The notes beneath the pieces were generated by a model. The model made no database searches. It was not told where the DNA came from and worked only from the letters and a program-made list of their open reading frames with translations. Shown here piece after piece: positions 36,397-47,198 of a DNA stretch of 64,000 nt. The DNA comes from Lactarius indigo. Lineage: Eukaryota; Basidiomycota; Agaricomycetes; Russulales; Russulaceae. Both the position numbers and the translations under genes were made by a program. The DNA is taken from assembly GCA_025766275.1 (NCBI GenBank), contig JAFKAC010000043.1, positions 372,001 to 436,000 on the forward strand, read 5' to 3'. Each line of letters starts with the position of its first letter. Position 1 is the stretch's first letter.

Positions 36397-36490
36397 GGAC
36401 GCGCACCTGACGTTGGAAGAGCACAAACGCATCGATCGCGTTCAAGAGCGCGTCAATGGCGCGCACAGTCCAGGGCGTCGAGAAGTAGAG
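36397..36490 (+). pseudogene. 14-3-3 gene stub, unit B
   Basis: Short block (GACGTTGGAAGAGCACAAAC, ATCGATCGCGTTCAAG, GGCGCGCACAGTCCAGGGCG) matching the same part of the 14-3-3 gene as the unit A stub. As there, the match ends in GAGAAGTAG (stop at 36486-36488) where unit C has GAGAAACAG. No N-terminal exon or C-terminal half is present. Confidence 0.7.
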
Positions 36491-36825
36491 TCCGCCCACC
36501 AGCAGTCGTACGATAACCCGCGTCTCGTCGTTTTGTCTCTCTGTGGTGACGTACGGGTGCTAGCTGCGATTCACTGTGACGGGCAAGCAGGTACATTTGT
36601 CAACGAGAATTGAAGCCACCACAGTTGGTCGGGCGAGAATTTGTGTTGCTATTACAGTATGATAAGTTACAAGCTAGTTATCAGCGAGTTCAATTATAAA
36701 CCGCTCCGGAATTTTGCGACGTGGACTCCTTAACGGCCTTAACCCTCGCGAAGCTGGCCAAACCCTGAGGGGTCGTTGCTAGTTCTGGAACTTGTGCTCT
36801 GAGTTGCTCTCCCACCACCGGGCTC
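36491..36825. other. Unassigned sequence after unit B stub
   Basis: Nothing recognised. Confidence 0.4.
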
Positions 36826-37230
36826 CTAGCCTTCTTCCCTTTTTCTTGAATGGATGCCCCGCCGCCGAGACCTGCCGGTGTCAGGCGCTCCTATGTACAA
36901 GATGCCGTCTTCTGCAAATGCTCCCCCGTGCGTCCGCGCGTTCTCAATATGACGCTGGTCGTACCCCCTGGCTGCGAAGTTCATCACCATGGTTGGCGTG
37001 AGACTCCGCCCGGACACTTCCGCTGCTGCCGATATCGATGCGAAGTAAATTCCATACGATTTCATCGGCATGGACCTAACGAGAATGGTGGCATACTTGG
37101 AGTCGGGGATGGTGATACCCATCCCTGCGAGCTCCTCGTTCATATAGCGCATCCAGTCAACGTGCTCCGGTGGGTTCTCATTCTCCCCGCACTTTGCTAG
37201 CGTCGGGCGTCCTTGGCCTTGGCACTCTGA
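36826..37230 (-). mobile_element. Ty1/copia-type gag fragment
   Basis: Minus-strand frame reading EHVDWMRYMNEELAGMGITI, PDSKYATILVRSMPMKSYGI and SLTPTMVMNFAARGYDQRHI, then AFAEDG. The pattern (a short helix with EELAGMG, then 'I.D..Y...I..S.P.SY') is that of copia gag/UBN2 domains common in basidiomycete genomes. No start codon, zinc knuckle, protease or polymerase is present, so it is a dead fragment lying between units B and C. Confidence 0.65.
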
Positions 37231-37689
37231 GGCCTGGGCTCATAATCTTTAGCATTATTGAGGCTCTGCTGCGTTTATCAGCATCTAGATAGCACGATGA
37301 CGTGTTGCGTACTCAGTCAGTGATGGGAACAATCGTATTTTAAGTGAAGGTCTACCTAGATAATGCAACGACGCGCCGTCGTGCTACGAGTATGTCAGTG
37401 TCACAGTGTTTGGTTAACGAAAACCGGAACCCAACTTGGTCAGAAAGAGGAACGGCTGAGGCGGAAAGAAGAAACCGCTAGTTCTGAGGTCCAAGTAAGC
37501 CCCTTGGGCCTGGAATGTGCCATGCCAAAACAAGAACACGGTAAAGCAAACAATGGAACCCACCCAGACCGCGCTCCTGGGAGATCACACGACCTCCATG
37601 ATATCCTAACTTCCCGCCCTTGATCTAGCGCAACGACGTGCTCGTCTACTTTGATAAGATCCATCACCTGGCAATGAAGACAACGAGAG
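37231..37689. other. Unassigned sequence before unit C
   Basis: No gene recognised; short frames only. Confidence 0.4.
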
Positions 37690-39160
37690 GTTCCCGCGCC
37701 CATTTGATGGTATGGTCAACGGGATCCAAGTGGCGCGCACGCAAGCGTTCAACGTTCATCCGCGCGAGTTCACGGAGCGCCTATATACGTCCGCAAACGA
37801 TAACTAGACAACGCTCGTCCACACAAGTCGCATTTCCAAGTGTCTACTCAACCCGGGAAATACGCTCCTCGTCGAGGAGTATTAGCGACTGCCACGCCCG
37901 GTCGATCAACCTGTGCAAGCATACCGTCCCCATGGACAATGGGCAGTCAAGGCACGCGCGCAAACATTCTCAAAAGAAACCCCAGCAGGTTGGGACATCG
38001 AGAATAGAGGGGAAAAGGTAGTACAGTTACTTCTATCGCCAGCTCCAATTCACGTTAAACAGTATGACGATTTCCAGGCCATCGATGATCTGCACCGTGC
38101 CCACAGGACAGCACCCGTGCGGGACCGTATGTGTGAACATTCACTTCCGACAATGCTTCCGTCTTTAATCTGATTCTGGCACCAGACGATGGACCTCGAT
38201 CGCAAAAAGGCTATTTAAAATATTGCGTTGAATGCGGCGGTGCGCTCGATAGTCATTGGTTGCTTTCATAAACTCAGGCTGGTGGCACGAGATGTCATCA
38301 TCGCCGAGGACGACCCGTCCATCTTTCTCCAAATCGGCGAGTTTGTGCCAAAGTCGTAGCGTGAAGTCCGAGCGTGAATATTAGCTTGAGGAGAAGCCTC
38401 TCACTTCATCGATAATCTCACACCTAGATTCCTCAGAGTCGACACGAGGGGCGCGTCATCCGTATATGACAGTTTCTCCGAAGTTTGTCCGTTTTCTCGA
38501 CGTCAGCTTATAGTAACTGCCACAGGTTACTTCCTCATATAGATGGAGGCAGGTCTCGGGTGGTTTACTTGCTGACTGCTGTTCGGAGAGTCGCCGGAGC
38601 ACCTCGGCGACAGTTGCGGACTCCCTCGTAATAGCGCTGCTAACGCAGTAGGCATTTGACGATATATCTGCTAGCAGCGCTGCTTGCGCACGCAGTACCT
38701 TTTTTGTGGATTGCCTTGCGAATTTGGTCTGATCCTAGCATCTAGCACCACCTCCAGCGACTACGACCTTACCATGTGCGTACCAACGCAGACCCGGCAG
38801 CAGTTCGCTAGAAGAGAAAGCGAGAACTATGCCGCGCTTCTGTCATTCGTACCGCTAGCATCGGGCGTGTTCACATTCACTTTGGGGATAAGGTGATGGC
38901 TCGGTGCTCACACCGAGGCGCTAGTTCTGACAGCGCCTCACTAAGGCTGGTATCATGGCCGCCCTTAGATAGTTCGTTCTTCTCACATACAGTGCGAGGC
39001 GCAGTGCATGGAGGCGGACCACAAGATTGGGCTGCTAATTTGGGCATGTGCGCCTGAGTTATACTCCGTCAGACATGAGCATGAGTGCTGGCCCTTTTCG
39101 ATTGTGTTCTATTTCGGCGTTATGAATTGATGGGAGCCTTCCAGATGGAGGAGACGCCCA
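37690..39160 (+). pseudogene. Aminotransferase pseudogene, unit C
   Basis: Recognisable blocks of the unit A/B aminotransferase in order: CGCGAGTTCACGGAGCGC (37767), CTACTCAACCCGGGAAATAC, CTCCTCGTCGAGGAGTATTA, ATCATCGCCGAGGACGACCC (38297), GGCGAGTTTGTGCCAAAGTC, CTCAGAGTCGACACG and GGCTCGGTGCTCACACC. The first exons are missing. Former Trp codons have become TAG, for example in GATAACTAGACAACG near 37801 and GAGTATTAGCG near 37878, and many small indels break the frame, including the region of the PLP lysine. It cannot encode an enzyme. Confidence 0.88.
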
Positions 39161-40014
39161 GAGGCGTAAGATTTTCGCTCAGACGCTCGGAGTTTATCGA
39201 CCGGGTCCATGGGGTAGTCGCTTATGAACTGACGGGGATTTGCTATCATAAGACGTAATGGATGGATTTGCAGCGGGGCCCCGCACATGGCGTGTGTTTT
39301 TTATGTATAATCCCGTTTCATTTACTGTACCATAGGGACGATGGTGTCAAGGGCAAGAATGGGATTTCGCGGCCAAGTCCGTGTGGTGTTGCCAGGAGGT
39401 TCTGTATTCAAATGAAGGGTAAAGGCCACCCTAGCGCTCAGGAAAGGGCTCTACCATGGGACCAGGTCCGGGGGGTGGGTACTACATGACCACCCAAGAT
39501 ACAACGTCGGTGTTTTGCTTTCGGAACCACCTGAGTAGAGTTTGCATGCTAATTCGGTGCTGGGACCGCGTGCCCAAGAGCAGATGATAGGGGATCAGAC
39601 AGGAGAACACACTCGTGTCTCAGGGGCAGTAGCAGCTAGAAATGGGAGAAATTAATGTGAGTGGTGGCGATGTGATGGTGGGTTGAGAAAGCGACCCCTA
39701 AGCGAGCGCGCCCGGGGGTCTTTGTTTATGCGGAGCATTTCGTCGGACCGATGAATCCTAATTTGGGCATTCCCCGGCGGCCGCCACCTATAGGACTGCG
39801 GCACAAGGGCATGCAAAAGCGCGACACGTTTTTCTGCCTCGCTTCCCATTTGTTCACATGCCCACTGCCCCAACCCTGGTGCCACCCAGCCAGTACCAGC
39901 TAGCTCCGGCCTTCATAAAAATGTAAAATCTACTCTTGGGCCCAACCCCGCGCTCCCCCTATCCTTGCATCCCCCACTTTCCCTGTCCTGCCCGTCTGAC
40001 GCCGAGTCGGTGCC
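39161..40014. other. Unit C spacer
   Basis: Spacer homologous to those of units A and B up to about 39740. Bases 39740-40014 are absent from A and B and should contain the 14-3-3 promoter. Confidence 0.55.
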
Positions 40015-41051
40015 ATGTCTCCCGTGCGCCAGTTCTGCCCCCCCTCTGCCCCCCCAGCCGCCTCTCACCTGCAGTAGGTAAACACAAGAGCAAGCCGCGC
40101 GGAGTGTCTGGCGCTCGCCAAGCTCGCAGAGCAGGCCGAACGGTGGGACGGTACGTTGTTCTACATATGCTCCTTCTCTCCCATCTCGCACGATCGCTCA
40201 ACGAACGCGGGCACCCATGCCCCGAAAAGATGTCATCAAGCAGCTCAAATCGGTCATCTCGTACTCGGATGCACGTCTGACGATGGAAGAGCGCAACCTC
40301 CTCTCGATCGCGTACAAGCACGTCACGGGTACGCTCCGCACGAGCTGGCGCACCGTCGAGGGCATCGAGAAACAGGAGGCTGCCAGCGGCACCGCTATGC
40401 CCCGCGAGCTCGCGCTCATCCGGCGCCAGCGCGAAAAGATCGAGCTCGAGCTCGCAGACGCGTGCCAGGACCTGCTCGACTTGCTCGACAAATACCTCGT
40501 CCCTGCCGCCGAGGCAGGCGAGGAACGTGTCTTCTACCACAAGATGCACGTGTCCACCCCATCCTTAAAAAGCTTATCCCTTACTTGACGCGCGGCGTCT
40601 CCTACAGGGAGGGCGACTACCATCGGTATCTCGCCGAGTTCGCACGCCGGCAGCAGCGTGAGCGCTCGGCGCAGCTCGCGCTCGAGGCGTACAAGGCATC
40701 GTACAAGCACGCGTTTGGCACGCTGCCGCCGTGGCACCCGACCCGCCTCGGCGTCGCGCTCAACTTCTCCGTTTTCTTCCATGACGTGCGTGGCAGCCCT
40801 GATCGCGCGTGCCACCTCGCGAAGCACGCATTCGACGAGGCCGTCGCCGCCATGCATGCTACGCCGGAACACACATTCCGAGACTCGCTCATGATTCTCC
40901 ACTTGTTACGCGACGACATCATACTGTGGTCAGCAGAGATGCAGCCGGACGGTATGCACGCCCTTCTCATCGTGGTTGTTTTTCCTACGGGAGCCTCACT
41001 TCTTTCTCTGTCTTAGAAGCGCGATCGGAGCCGACATCCGAAATGATGTGA
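40015..41051 (+). CDS. Divergent 14-3-3 protein, unit C (start unresolved)
   Basis: Supported exons: one ending at 40150, then 40230-40549, 40612-40951 and 41017-41051. The first codes ECLALAKLAEQAERWD, the typical 14-3-3 helix 1; next DVIKQLKSV, MEERNLLSIAYKHVTGTLRT, VFYHKMHGDYHRYLAEF, ALNFSVFFHDVRGSPDRACH and LLRDDIILW; then a short acidic tail. Residues equivalent to the phosphopeptide-binding Lys49, Arg56, Arg127 and Tyr128 of human zeta are all retained, so binding of phosphoserine/threonine partners is plausible. Sequence elsewhere (TLRTSWRTVEGIEKQEAASG, LIRRQREKIELEL) is unusually diverged. The ATG at 40015 is a candidate start, but no splice joins it in phase to the helix 1 exon, so the N-terminus may be damaged. 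It is probably a lineage-specific paralogue, with the canonical 14-3-3 elsewhere. Confidence 0.75.
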
Positions 41052-41784
41052 CTGATTGCCTCGGCACAGCACCTATGCTTATGAATCTTCTTTTTTTCTC
41101 GTTGATTTTCGCAAGCAATGTAGCTTCTGTACTTACCTCGCCATTTTTTTTTCTTCTGGTCATGTGTAACACCGACGGAAGCTTTTAATCGATTGGTCCT
41201 CACGCTTTGTGTCCTCCCAGTGGCAGAGCAGAGTTACAGGAATCATCTTTTTGTCAACGCTTGCATCTGCACAAAAAACAGAAAGAAAAAAAAAAAGTGC
41301 AACAGTCAGAACAACATAGTAACAACGCCGTTGATTCCGTGCGACCTGCTCGCTCGACTGCCTGTGATGGAACATACAGTCCGCGACAATATCATCTTGT
41401 GGTCGGCTGGGACGCTGCAGGATGGTACTCGGGTCACATTTCCTTCGAGTCTTCGCTCTTCGAAGAACCGTCCTGATGAATGTCTCCTTGAATCAGCACG
41501 CAGCGACTCCGGAAACATGGAATGCCCTACCACACCTCCTAGCGTGATATTTTACGTAATATAGGGCGGCCTTCCGTATCAATTGCGCCCTGCAACTGCT
41601 TCCAAGTCAGTGTCCGATTCGCGGTCATATTAGCTCTCTCACGTCGGCAAGAAGCGACATCGATTTCCCTCCAACTTACAGTAGGTGCCGTTTCTTTACA
41701 TGGCTGACTTGTACCCGAAGAGCAGCTTCAGAAAGATTGCAGGGTCTCCTTCAAAAAAATTTTCCGCCCCGTTTTATTATGACA
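41052..41784. other. Intergenic region after 14-3-3
   Basis: No gene found. A segment near 41365-41450 (CCGCGACAATATCATCTTGT, GGTCGGCTGGGACGCTGCAG) resembles the 3' coding end of the 14-3-3 gene at 40910-40950 and may be a partial duplicate of it. Confidence 0.5.
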
Positions 41785-42790
41785 ATGTTGGTTGGAGGAG
41801 ATGCTGTTGAGACAAGATAGCTGAAGTTCATCCTGGATAGCCCGCTGCCTCGTATGTCGAATTTTGACTCGGAATCTCTACGTTCTGTCCTAACAATATG
41901 CTGCAAACAGGCACGCCTCTCGCTCCTTTCCATCCAAGTCCGTGACGATCACACCTCGCATACCCCAGATAGCTTCGTGGTCCTCCCTTTCCGTATCGAC
42001 GCTCCCCCTACCCTACGCAGATACTTCTTCTGGCATCGACTGGTCGTCTTGCGCTGGAACGAATTAGCTGGGATGGTCACTGTGATACAGGTCCTCGTCC
42101 CAGACCACTCTACATTGGGCGCCTGCAGGTTGCAAACGTGGTGGGCCGGTATAATCACCACTCTTTTGAGGTGTGGTCCCGGACGTGCTCTGACTGAAAG
42201 TACCAGCACGGCAGCGCGCGAGGACACGCTGTTTCTCTTTCACGTCGAATGCTCTTACACCGTCTTCCACCTAGCCAAACAGACCCACCACTGCAGTCCA
42301 TCCTTCCATTTCGTGAGCCTGTGCGTACGTCTCGGCACTGCGTATATGGAAGACGCCACCATCGCGCCTGAGACCGCGGTCAAAGGCGAACGCGCGACCC
42401 ATACGCCAAACGCAATGGCAGGCACCGCTTGCTGCGCTGCCATCTGTGAAAACCTTAGGTCTATACGGCGGCAGCCATACATGCGCCTTGGTCCTCCGTG
42501 CGCTCTCCGCATCTGCGGAGCCCCTCCTCCCCCATCTCCAGAGGGTCACCGTCTTCCATTCCGCCGTCCATTCCGCTACCGCCGCGCGCCAGGATGGCGT
42601 CGGCGATGCTGGCGCTGGCACTGGCACTTCTGTGGCTAGCCGGAAGTTTGTGCAGACGGATGTGGGCGCGGAACTGGTGGAGGCTGTGAGTGGGCGGTCT
42701 GTGCTGGAGTCGGTGTTGGCTGGATGTGAGATGTCTGAGGAGGCGCTGTACGCGTTGCAGAAGCGAGCTCGAGTATATATTGGGCGCTAA
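41785..42790 (+). pseudogene. F-box/LRR pseudogene 1 (internally deleted)
   Basis: Begins like its relatives with ATGTTGGTTGGAGGAGATGC but meets TAG at codon 12. The family intron (CCTCGTATGTC... to CAAACAG) is followed directly by sequence equivalent to RLSLLSF in the middle of the gene, so the F-box and the first leucine-rich repeats are deleted. The remaining C-terminal half (IDAPPTLRRYFFW, AAREDTLFLFHVE, VGAELVEAVSGRS, SEEALYALQKRARVYIG) is spread over several frames. Confidence 0.85.
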
Positions 42791-43175
42791 TGGGTGTACG
42801 TATGAATTGAGAGTGTCAGTAGTAGCTCTGAGTCGTACTGTGTTGTATTTGTAAGTTAGGACCAGCATTCAACGCCCGGTCTTTGCCGGAGGTGGAGGGG
42901 AACTCGGCCGAGTAACAAGACGTTCGGTCACACCCCTAGTGTCCCGCAACTTGGGCTGTACATACAGTGCTGCCATTCCTCCCCAGTTACTCTAGTGAGG
43001 TACATCTTTGTGGACTCGATCAACTAGCTCTTGCTTAAACCTGCGTTTGTCGTACAAGAAATTGTTATCCCAGTATTGTGCAGCGATCGTGGCAAGTAAC
43101 CTGACGATTTCAAAAGTGTGCATCCTTTGCTTTCTCCTCCAAGGATTTCTTTTCTTCTCCCCATTTATCGTGGCG
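42791..43175. other. Spacer between F-box pseudogenes
   Basis: Nothing recognised. Confidence 0.5.
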
Positions 43176-44925
43176 ATGATGGCTCGAGGAGACACAGTTA
43201 AGAAGATTACCCTGGACACCTTAGTAGGGAGGAATGCTTCAACTTCGTTGCCCTCGTAAGTTGAGTATCGTTGACTCGGAGTCTTTACGTAATTCAGAAA
43301 ATATGCTGGATGTAGGAACCTATCCCTCCAGCTTCCCCTTGAGCTCCTTCAAAAGATCTTTCAGTTCTTGGTGGATCTTCCCGCGCTACGACAACTTTTT
43401 GTTTGTACTATCGACCAGATTGGATGACGACAACGTATGTCTGTCGCTTCTGGCGCTCGGCCGCACTCGGCCAGCCTGAACCCTGGTCATCCATCACCCG
43501 GGAGCTATCCATCTCTTGGTCGTGGGCCATGGTGGAGCGCTCTGCTCCTCTCCCTATGAGTATTGACATACACATCGGCATCTGCTTCATGCGAGGGTTC
43601 GATTTGCCCGCCGCCTCGGAGCTGCTCCTCTCCGTATCCAGAATCCGCAACCTCTGCCTTTCAGGCTACTCCACCGACGTCCTCAAAGCCCTCAACCATC
43701 TTTGCAGTCCGTCCTCACTCGAGTCACTTAGCCTCTCGGTGACCGGCATGGGAGAGCCTGTCGACTTCTCAGAGGCCATGTGTGACAAAGATACGCCGCA
43801 TCTCCGCCGCCTCACCTTTGAAGAACCTACATATATCCAAGCGCCGGTCTGGCTCCTCGCCGGCATCACACACTTCACGACCAGCGCGAGCATCTCGCTG
43901 CACGAGCTTCTCCGCACGCTTCAGGCGATGCCGCAACTCGAGGTACTGTGCATAGAGCTCAATAATGTATTGGGTGTTCCAGACCCGCCTGAGCAGATGC
44001 CACTTCCCCGCGTGGTGCTGCCACGCCTCTCGCTCCTCTCTTTCAGCGGCATTTCCCCGAACAGCTTCGTTGACCTCTCTTCGCTCATCGACGCCCCCCC
44101 CCCACATTCCGCAGACAACTCTTCTTGTCCGCAACATCCATCCTACTCTGGGACAGTTGGGCTAGCAAGTTCACGGCCTTGCAGGCCTTTGTCCCGGACG
44201 AGTCTGCACCAGGCGTCGACGATGGCGGGCTGCGGTTCGCACACGTGATGATCGGGGCCAAGGACAACTCGTTCGAAGTGTGGTCCCGAACGGGCACGAA
44301 AAGCGCTGATACACCATTGCGCGAGGACGCACTCTTTCTGTTACACGTCCGTTGGTATGGTAGCAACACAGCACCGCTGGGGACACGTGATCAGAATTTC
44401 ATCCTCATGGCACTCTCCTTGCGCGAGTACCTTCGCGTCGCGTGTATCGACGACTTCACCATCACTACTGAGGCTGTGGTCGAATGTTTCATCATTGCCG
44501 GTCGGCGCAAGGTAGACCTCTCGCATGCTGCGGCTAAATTCCAGACACTATTTGCTGCGTGGCCGTCTGCAAAGACCCTCCGCCTCCATGGCGGCTGCCC
44601 CACATCCATCTCTGTCCTCTGCGGTCTCTCGGCGCCCGCGGACCCCCTCTTCCCACTCCTCCAGAGGGTATTCGTAGTCCGCTGCATCGTCCATTAAGCT
44701 GCCGTGAAGTCAGACGGCAGCAGCGTTGCTGTCGCTGAGTCTGACCCCGTTCTGGCTAGCAGCAATTTCGTGCAGGCGAATGTGGGCGTGGAGCTAGTGG
44801 AAGTTGTGAACGTGCGGTCCGGGCTAGAGGTAGTGCTGGTCGGTTGTAAGGTGGATGAGGAGGCGCTGGATGCGTTGCGGAAGCGAGCTCGGGTGGTCAT
44901 TGGGGACGAACAGGCCTATTTGTAG
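43176..44925 (+). pseudogene. F-box/LRR pseudogene 2 (frameshifted)
   Basis: Full-length relative of the F-box genes to its right with its own ATG (43176) and the family intron (donor GTAAGT at about 43255). Frame lesions: a deletion/shift near 43400-43430 between LQLPLELLQKIFQFL and WMTTTYVCRFWRSAALG; a run of ten C residues at 44094-44103 shifting the frame after LSSLIDAPP; and an in-frame TAA at 44695. Between these the repeat region reads well (LLAGITHFTTSASISLHELL). It may still be transcribed, but the full protein is not encoded as the sequence stands. Confidence 0.85.
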
Positions 44926-45401
44926 CTCAAAAATAACAGATCTTTTCCTCGCCGTATCTTGTTTGCTAAATGTCCGTCGCGGTCTTGGCAGCTTCGGTAA
45001 GTAACTGACTCGCGGCTGACGGCGCTCGAGCCGCTCTACCTTCGGCCGCTGTCTCGCACACTCCGCCTGGCATGTCCAGATCTGCCACAGCTCGGGTCGG
45101 TCTCACGGCCATCTTAGCGCCCTCATGTCGGTCAGGAACCAAGTGTCCCTCCGACTTAGGCGCCGCCTCATTACATACATGCTCAGGTCGCCACTGTCCT
45201 TAGTACAGTAGTCGGTGAAGCCGGGAGGTACCGATTTCAAGTTGTAGCCATCCGAGTCGTCGTTACAAGTACGTTCGTCGTACGAGATTACTATCCCCAT
45301 TGGGACGGCATTGACGATTACCTTTAGAAAGCTTGCTTTGTCCTTACAGGATCTCCTCTGATAATTGATCCTTTTCCCCCCCACCCCCTTTTATTGTGGT
45401 A
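44926..45401. other. Promoter region of F-box gene 1
   Basis: No coding potential recognised; expected promoter of the next gene. Confidence 0.5.
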
Positions 45402-47198
45402 ATGTTGGCTGGAGGAGATGCGGTTGGGATGGTTGGGATGAGCGGCCCGAAGATTACCCTGGACACCTCACTACGGAGGAATGCTTCGCCACCAGCACCC
45501 TCGTATGTTGAGTCTACTGTCCTCCACCGAGTCTTAACCTTTTGTTCACTCGCATGCAGGCACTCCGAGTCAACCATCCAGCTCCCTCTTGAGCTTCTTC
45601 AAAAGATCTTTCTTTTCTTGGCGGATCTTTGCCTTCCACCACGAGGATTCTCTCCATTTCCCTATCCAAGTCAGCCAATCTGGATAGCGATAACATATGT
45701 CTGTCGCTACTGGCGCGAGGCCGCGCTCGGCCTGTACAAACTCTGGTCGTCAATCACACCGGGCCTCTCCATCTCTTGGACGCGGGCCATGATAGAGCGC
45801 TCCGCACAGCTCCCCATGCGTATCGATATGCGCATCCGCCCCTGCTTCGCAGACGGAATCGAATCGTCCGCTGCTTCAGAGCTATTGTTGATATCTCCCA
45901 GGATACGCAGCCTCCGCCTTTCCGGCTACCGCGCCGACGTTCTCAGTATCCTCGACCACCTCAGCAGCCCGTCCCCACTCGAGGCTCTCGACCTCTGGGT
46001 AATGGCCTACGCCTCCGACTACGTCGACCTCCCAGTTGCCCTGTTCGGTGGAAAGACCCCACATTTTCGTCACCTCAAATTCGAAACCACCGCTCGCGTC
46101 CGCGCGCCGCCTTGGCTCCTAGCCGGTATCACGCACTTCACGACCAGCGCAGTCTTCTCATTGCACGAGTTTCTCGGTGTGCTGCAGTTAATGCAGCAGC
46201 TCGAGGTACTGCGCCTAGTGACAATTTTCGGCCCATGGCGTGTCACAGGCCCGCCTGAGCAGGTGCCGTTGCTTCGTGTGGCCCTGCCACGCCTCTCGCT
46301 CCTCTTTTTCCGCGGAAACAACCCGAGCGATTTTGTTGTCCTTTCCTCGCGCATCGACGCGCCCCCTACGGTACGCAGGCACCTCTCCTGGAAGGTGGAA
46401 GCCGTCTCGAGCTGGGGCCAATGGAATACCATGTTCGCAGCCACGCAGGCCTTCATCCCGGGCGACTCTGCACTGGGCACCAGCGATGGCGGCTTGCGGG
46501 TCGCACACGTGGTGGGCGGGTACGAGCGTGGCTCGTTCGAGATGTGGTCCCGTACGTACTCTGAGAGCGCCAGCAAGGCAGCGCGCGAGGACGCGCTTTT
46601 TCTGTTTCACTTCGACTGGTCTCCCAGCGTCGCTGACTCGCGGAGCGAAGATAGTCCGACCGCCTACCCTTGTCCGTCGTTCCTCCTCGAGAGCCTGTGT
46701 GTACATCTCCGCACCGCACCTATCGAAGACCTCACCATCGCATATGAAACCGCGATCGAAGTCACGGGAGCCGTGGGTGAGCCCGCGACGGACGCGCCGG
46801 ACGTCGCAGCGCAATGGCGGGCGCTACTTACCGCGTTGCCATCCGTAAAGACCCTGCGTCTGCGCGGTGGCAACCCTGCGTGTGTCTCTGTCCTCAGTGT
46901 ACTCTCTGCGTCTGAAGACCCCCTCCTCCCGCACCTCCAGAGGGTCTTTGTCTTCCATTCTGCTATCCATTCACCCTCACCCACACCCAAGGACGGCCTC
47001 GGTGTTGCTGGCGCTGGCCATTCTGTAGCTAGCGGCAAGTTTGTGCAGGCGGATGTGGGCGCGGAGCTGGTAAGGGCTGTGAGCGGGCGGTCTGAGATGG
47101 AGGTGGTGCTAGCTGGGTGCTATGTGTCCGAGGAGGCGCTGGACGCGTTGCAGAAACGAGCTCGAGTACACATTGGACACGAACGGGTGTATAGTTAA
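45402..47198 (+). CDS. F-box-like/leucine-rich protein 1
   Basis: Two exons (45402-45502 and 45560-47198) encode 579 residues. The 57-nt intron is a multiple of three and open, but its donor GTATGT, acceptor and position match the equivalent intron in the paralogues. The F-box lies at about residues 42-95: LPLELLQKIFLFL, then IAITYVCRYWREAALGLYKL and WSSITPGLSISW. The remainder has irregular leucine-rich repeats (IRSLRLSGYRADVLSILDHL, LLAGITHFTTSAVFSLHEFL, VKTLRLRGGNP). F-box proteins are substrate receptors of SCF ubiquitin ligases; the targets of this lineage-specific family are unknown. The ATG at 45402 matches the MLAxxDAV start of the paralogues. Confidence 0.85.
   Translation: MLAGGDAVGMVGMSGPKITLDTSLRRNASPPAPSYVESTVLHRVLTFCSLACRHSESTIQLPLELLQKIFLFLADLCLPPRGFSPFPYPSQPIWIAITYVCRYWREAALGLYKLWSSITPGLSISWTRAMIERSAQLPMRIDMRIRPCFADGIESSAASELLLISPRIRSLRLSGYRADVLSILDHLSSPSPLEALDLWVMAYASDYVDLPVALFGGKTPHFRHLKFETTARVRAPPWLLAGITHFTTSAVFSLHEFLGVLQLMQQLEVLRLVTIFGPWRVTGPPEQVPLLRVALPRLSLLFFRGNNPSDFVVLSSRIDAPPTVRRHLSWKVEAVSSWGQWNTMFAATQAFIPGDSALGTSDGGLRVAHVVGGYERGSFEMWSRTYSESASKAAREDALFLFHFDWSPSVADSRSEDSPTAYPCPSFLLESLCVHLRTAPIEDLTIAYETAIEVTGAVGEPATDAPDVAAQWRALLTALPSVKTLRLRGGNPACVSVLSVLSASEDPLLPHLQRVFVFHSAIHSPSPTPKDGLGVAGAGHSVASGKFVQADVGAELVRAVSGRSEMEVVLAGCYVSEEALDALQKRARVHIGHERVYS

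Larger units (their letters stand above)
29363..41051 (+). repeat. Three-copy array of aminotransferase + 14-3-3 units (A, B, C)
   Basis: Unit A spans about 29340-32280, B 33780-36600 and C 37690-41051, all on the plus strand. They share not only genes but spacer sequence: the post-stop GGGTCTATGGGG segment (about 31440, 35820, 39210) and a block ending near GCGAGCGAGGCTTTTCG (about 31895, 36340, 39720). Unit A and B aminotransferase starts are 4441 bp apart. The spacers carry different insertions (DUF6535 relic between A and B, gag fragment between B and C). Confidence 0.85.

Noticed and set aside
37363..38173. Open frames on both strands considered as genes
   Set aside because: From 37690 on they overlap aminotransferase pseudogene blocks, and their codons do not follow the ancestral frame; earlier frames lack any family signal.
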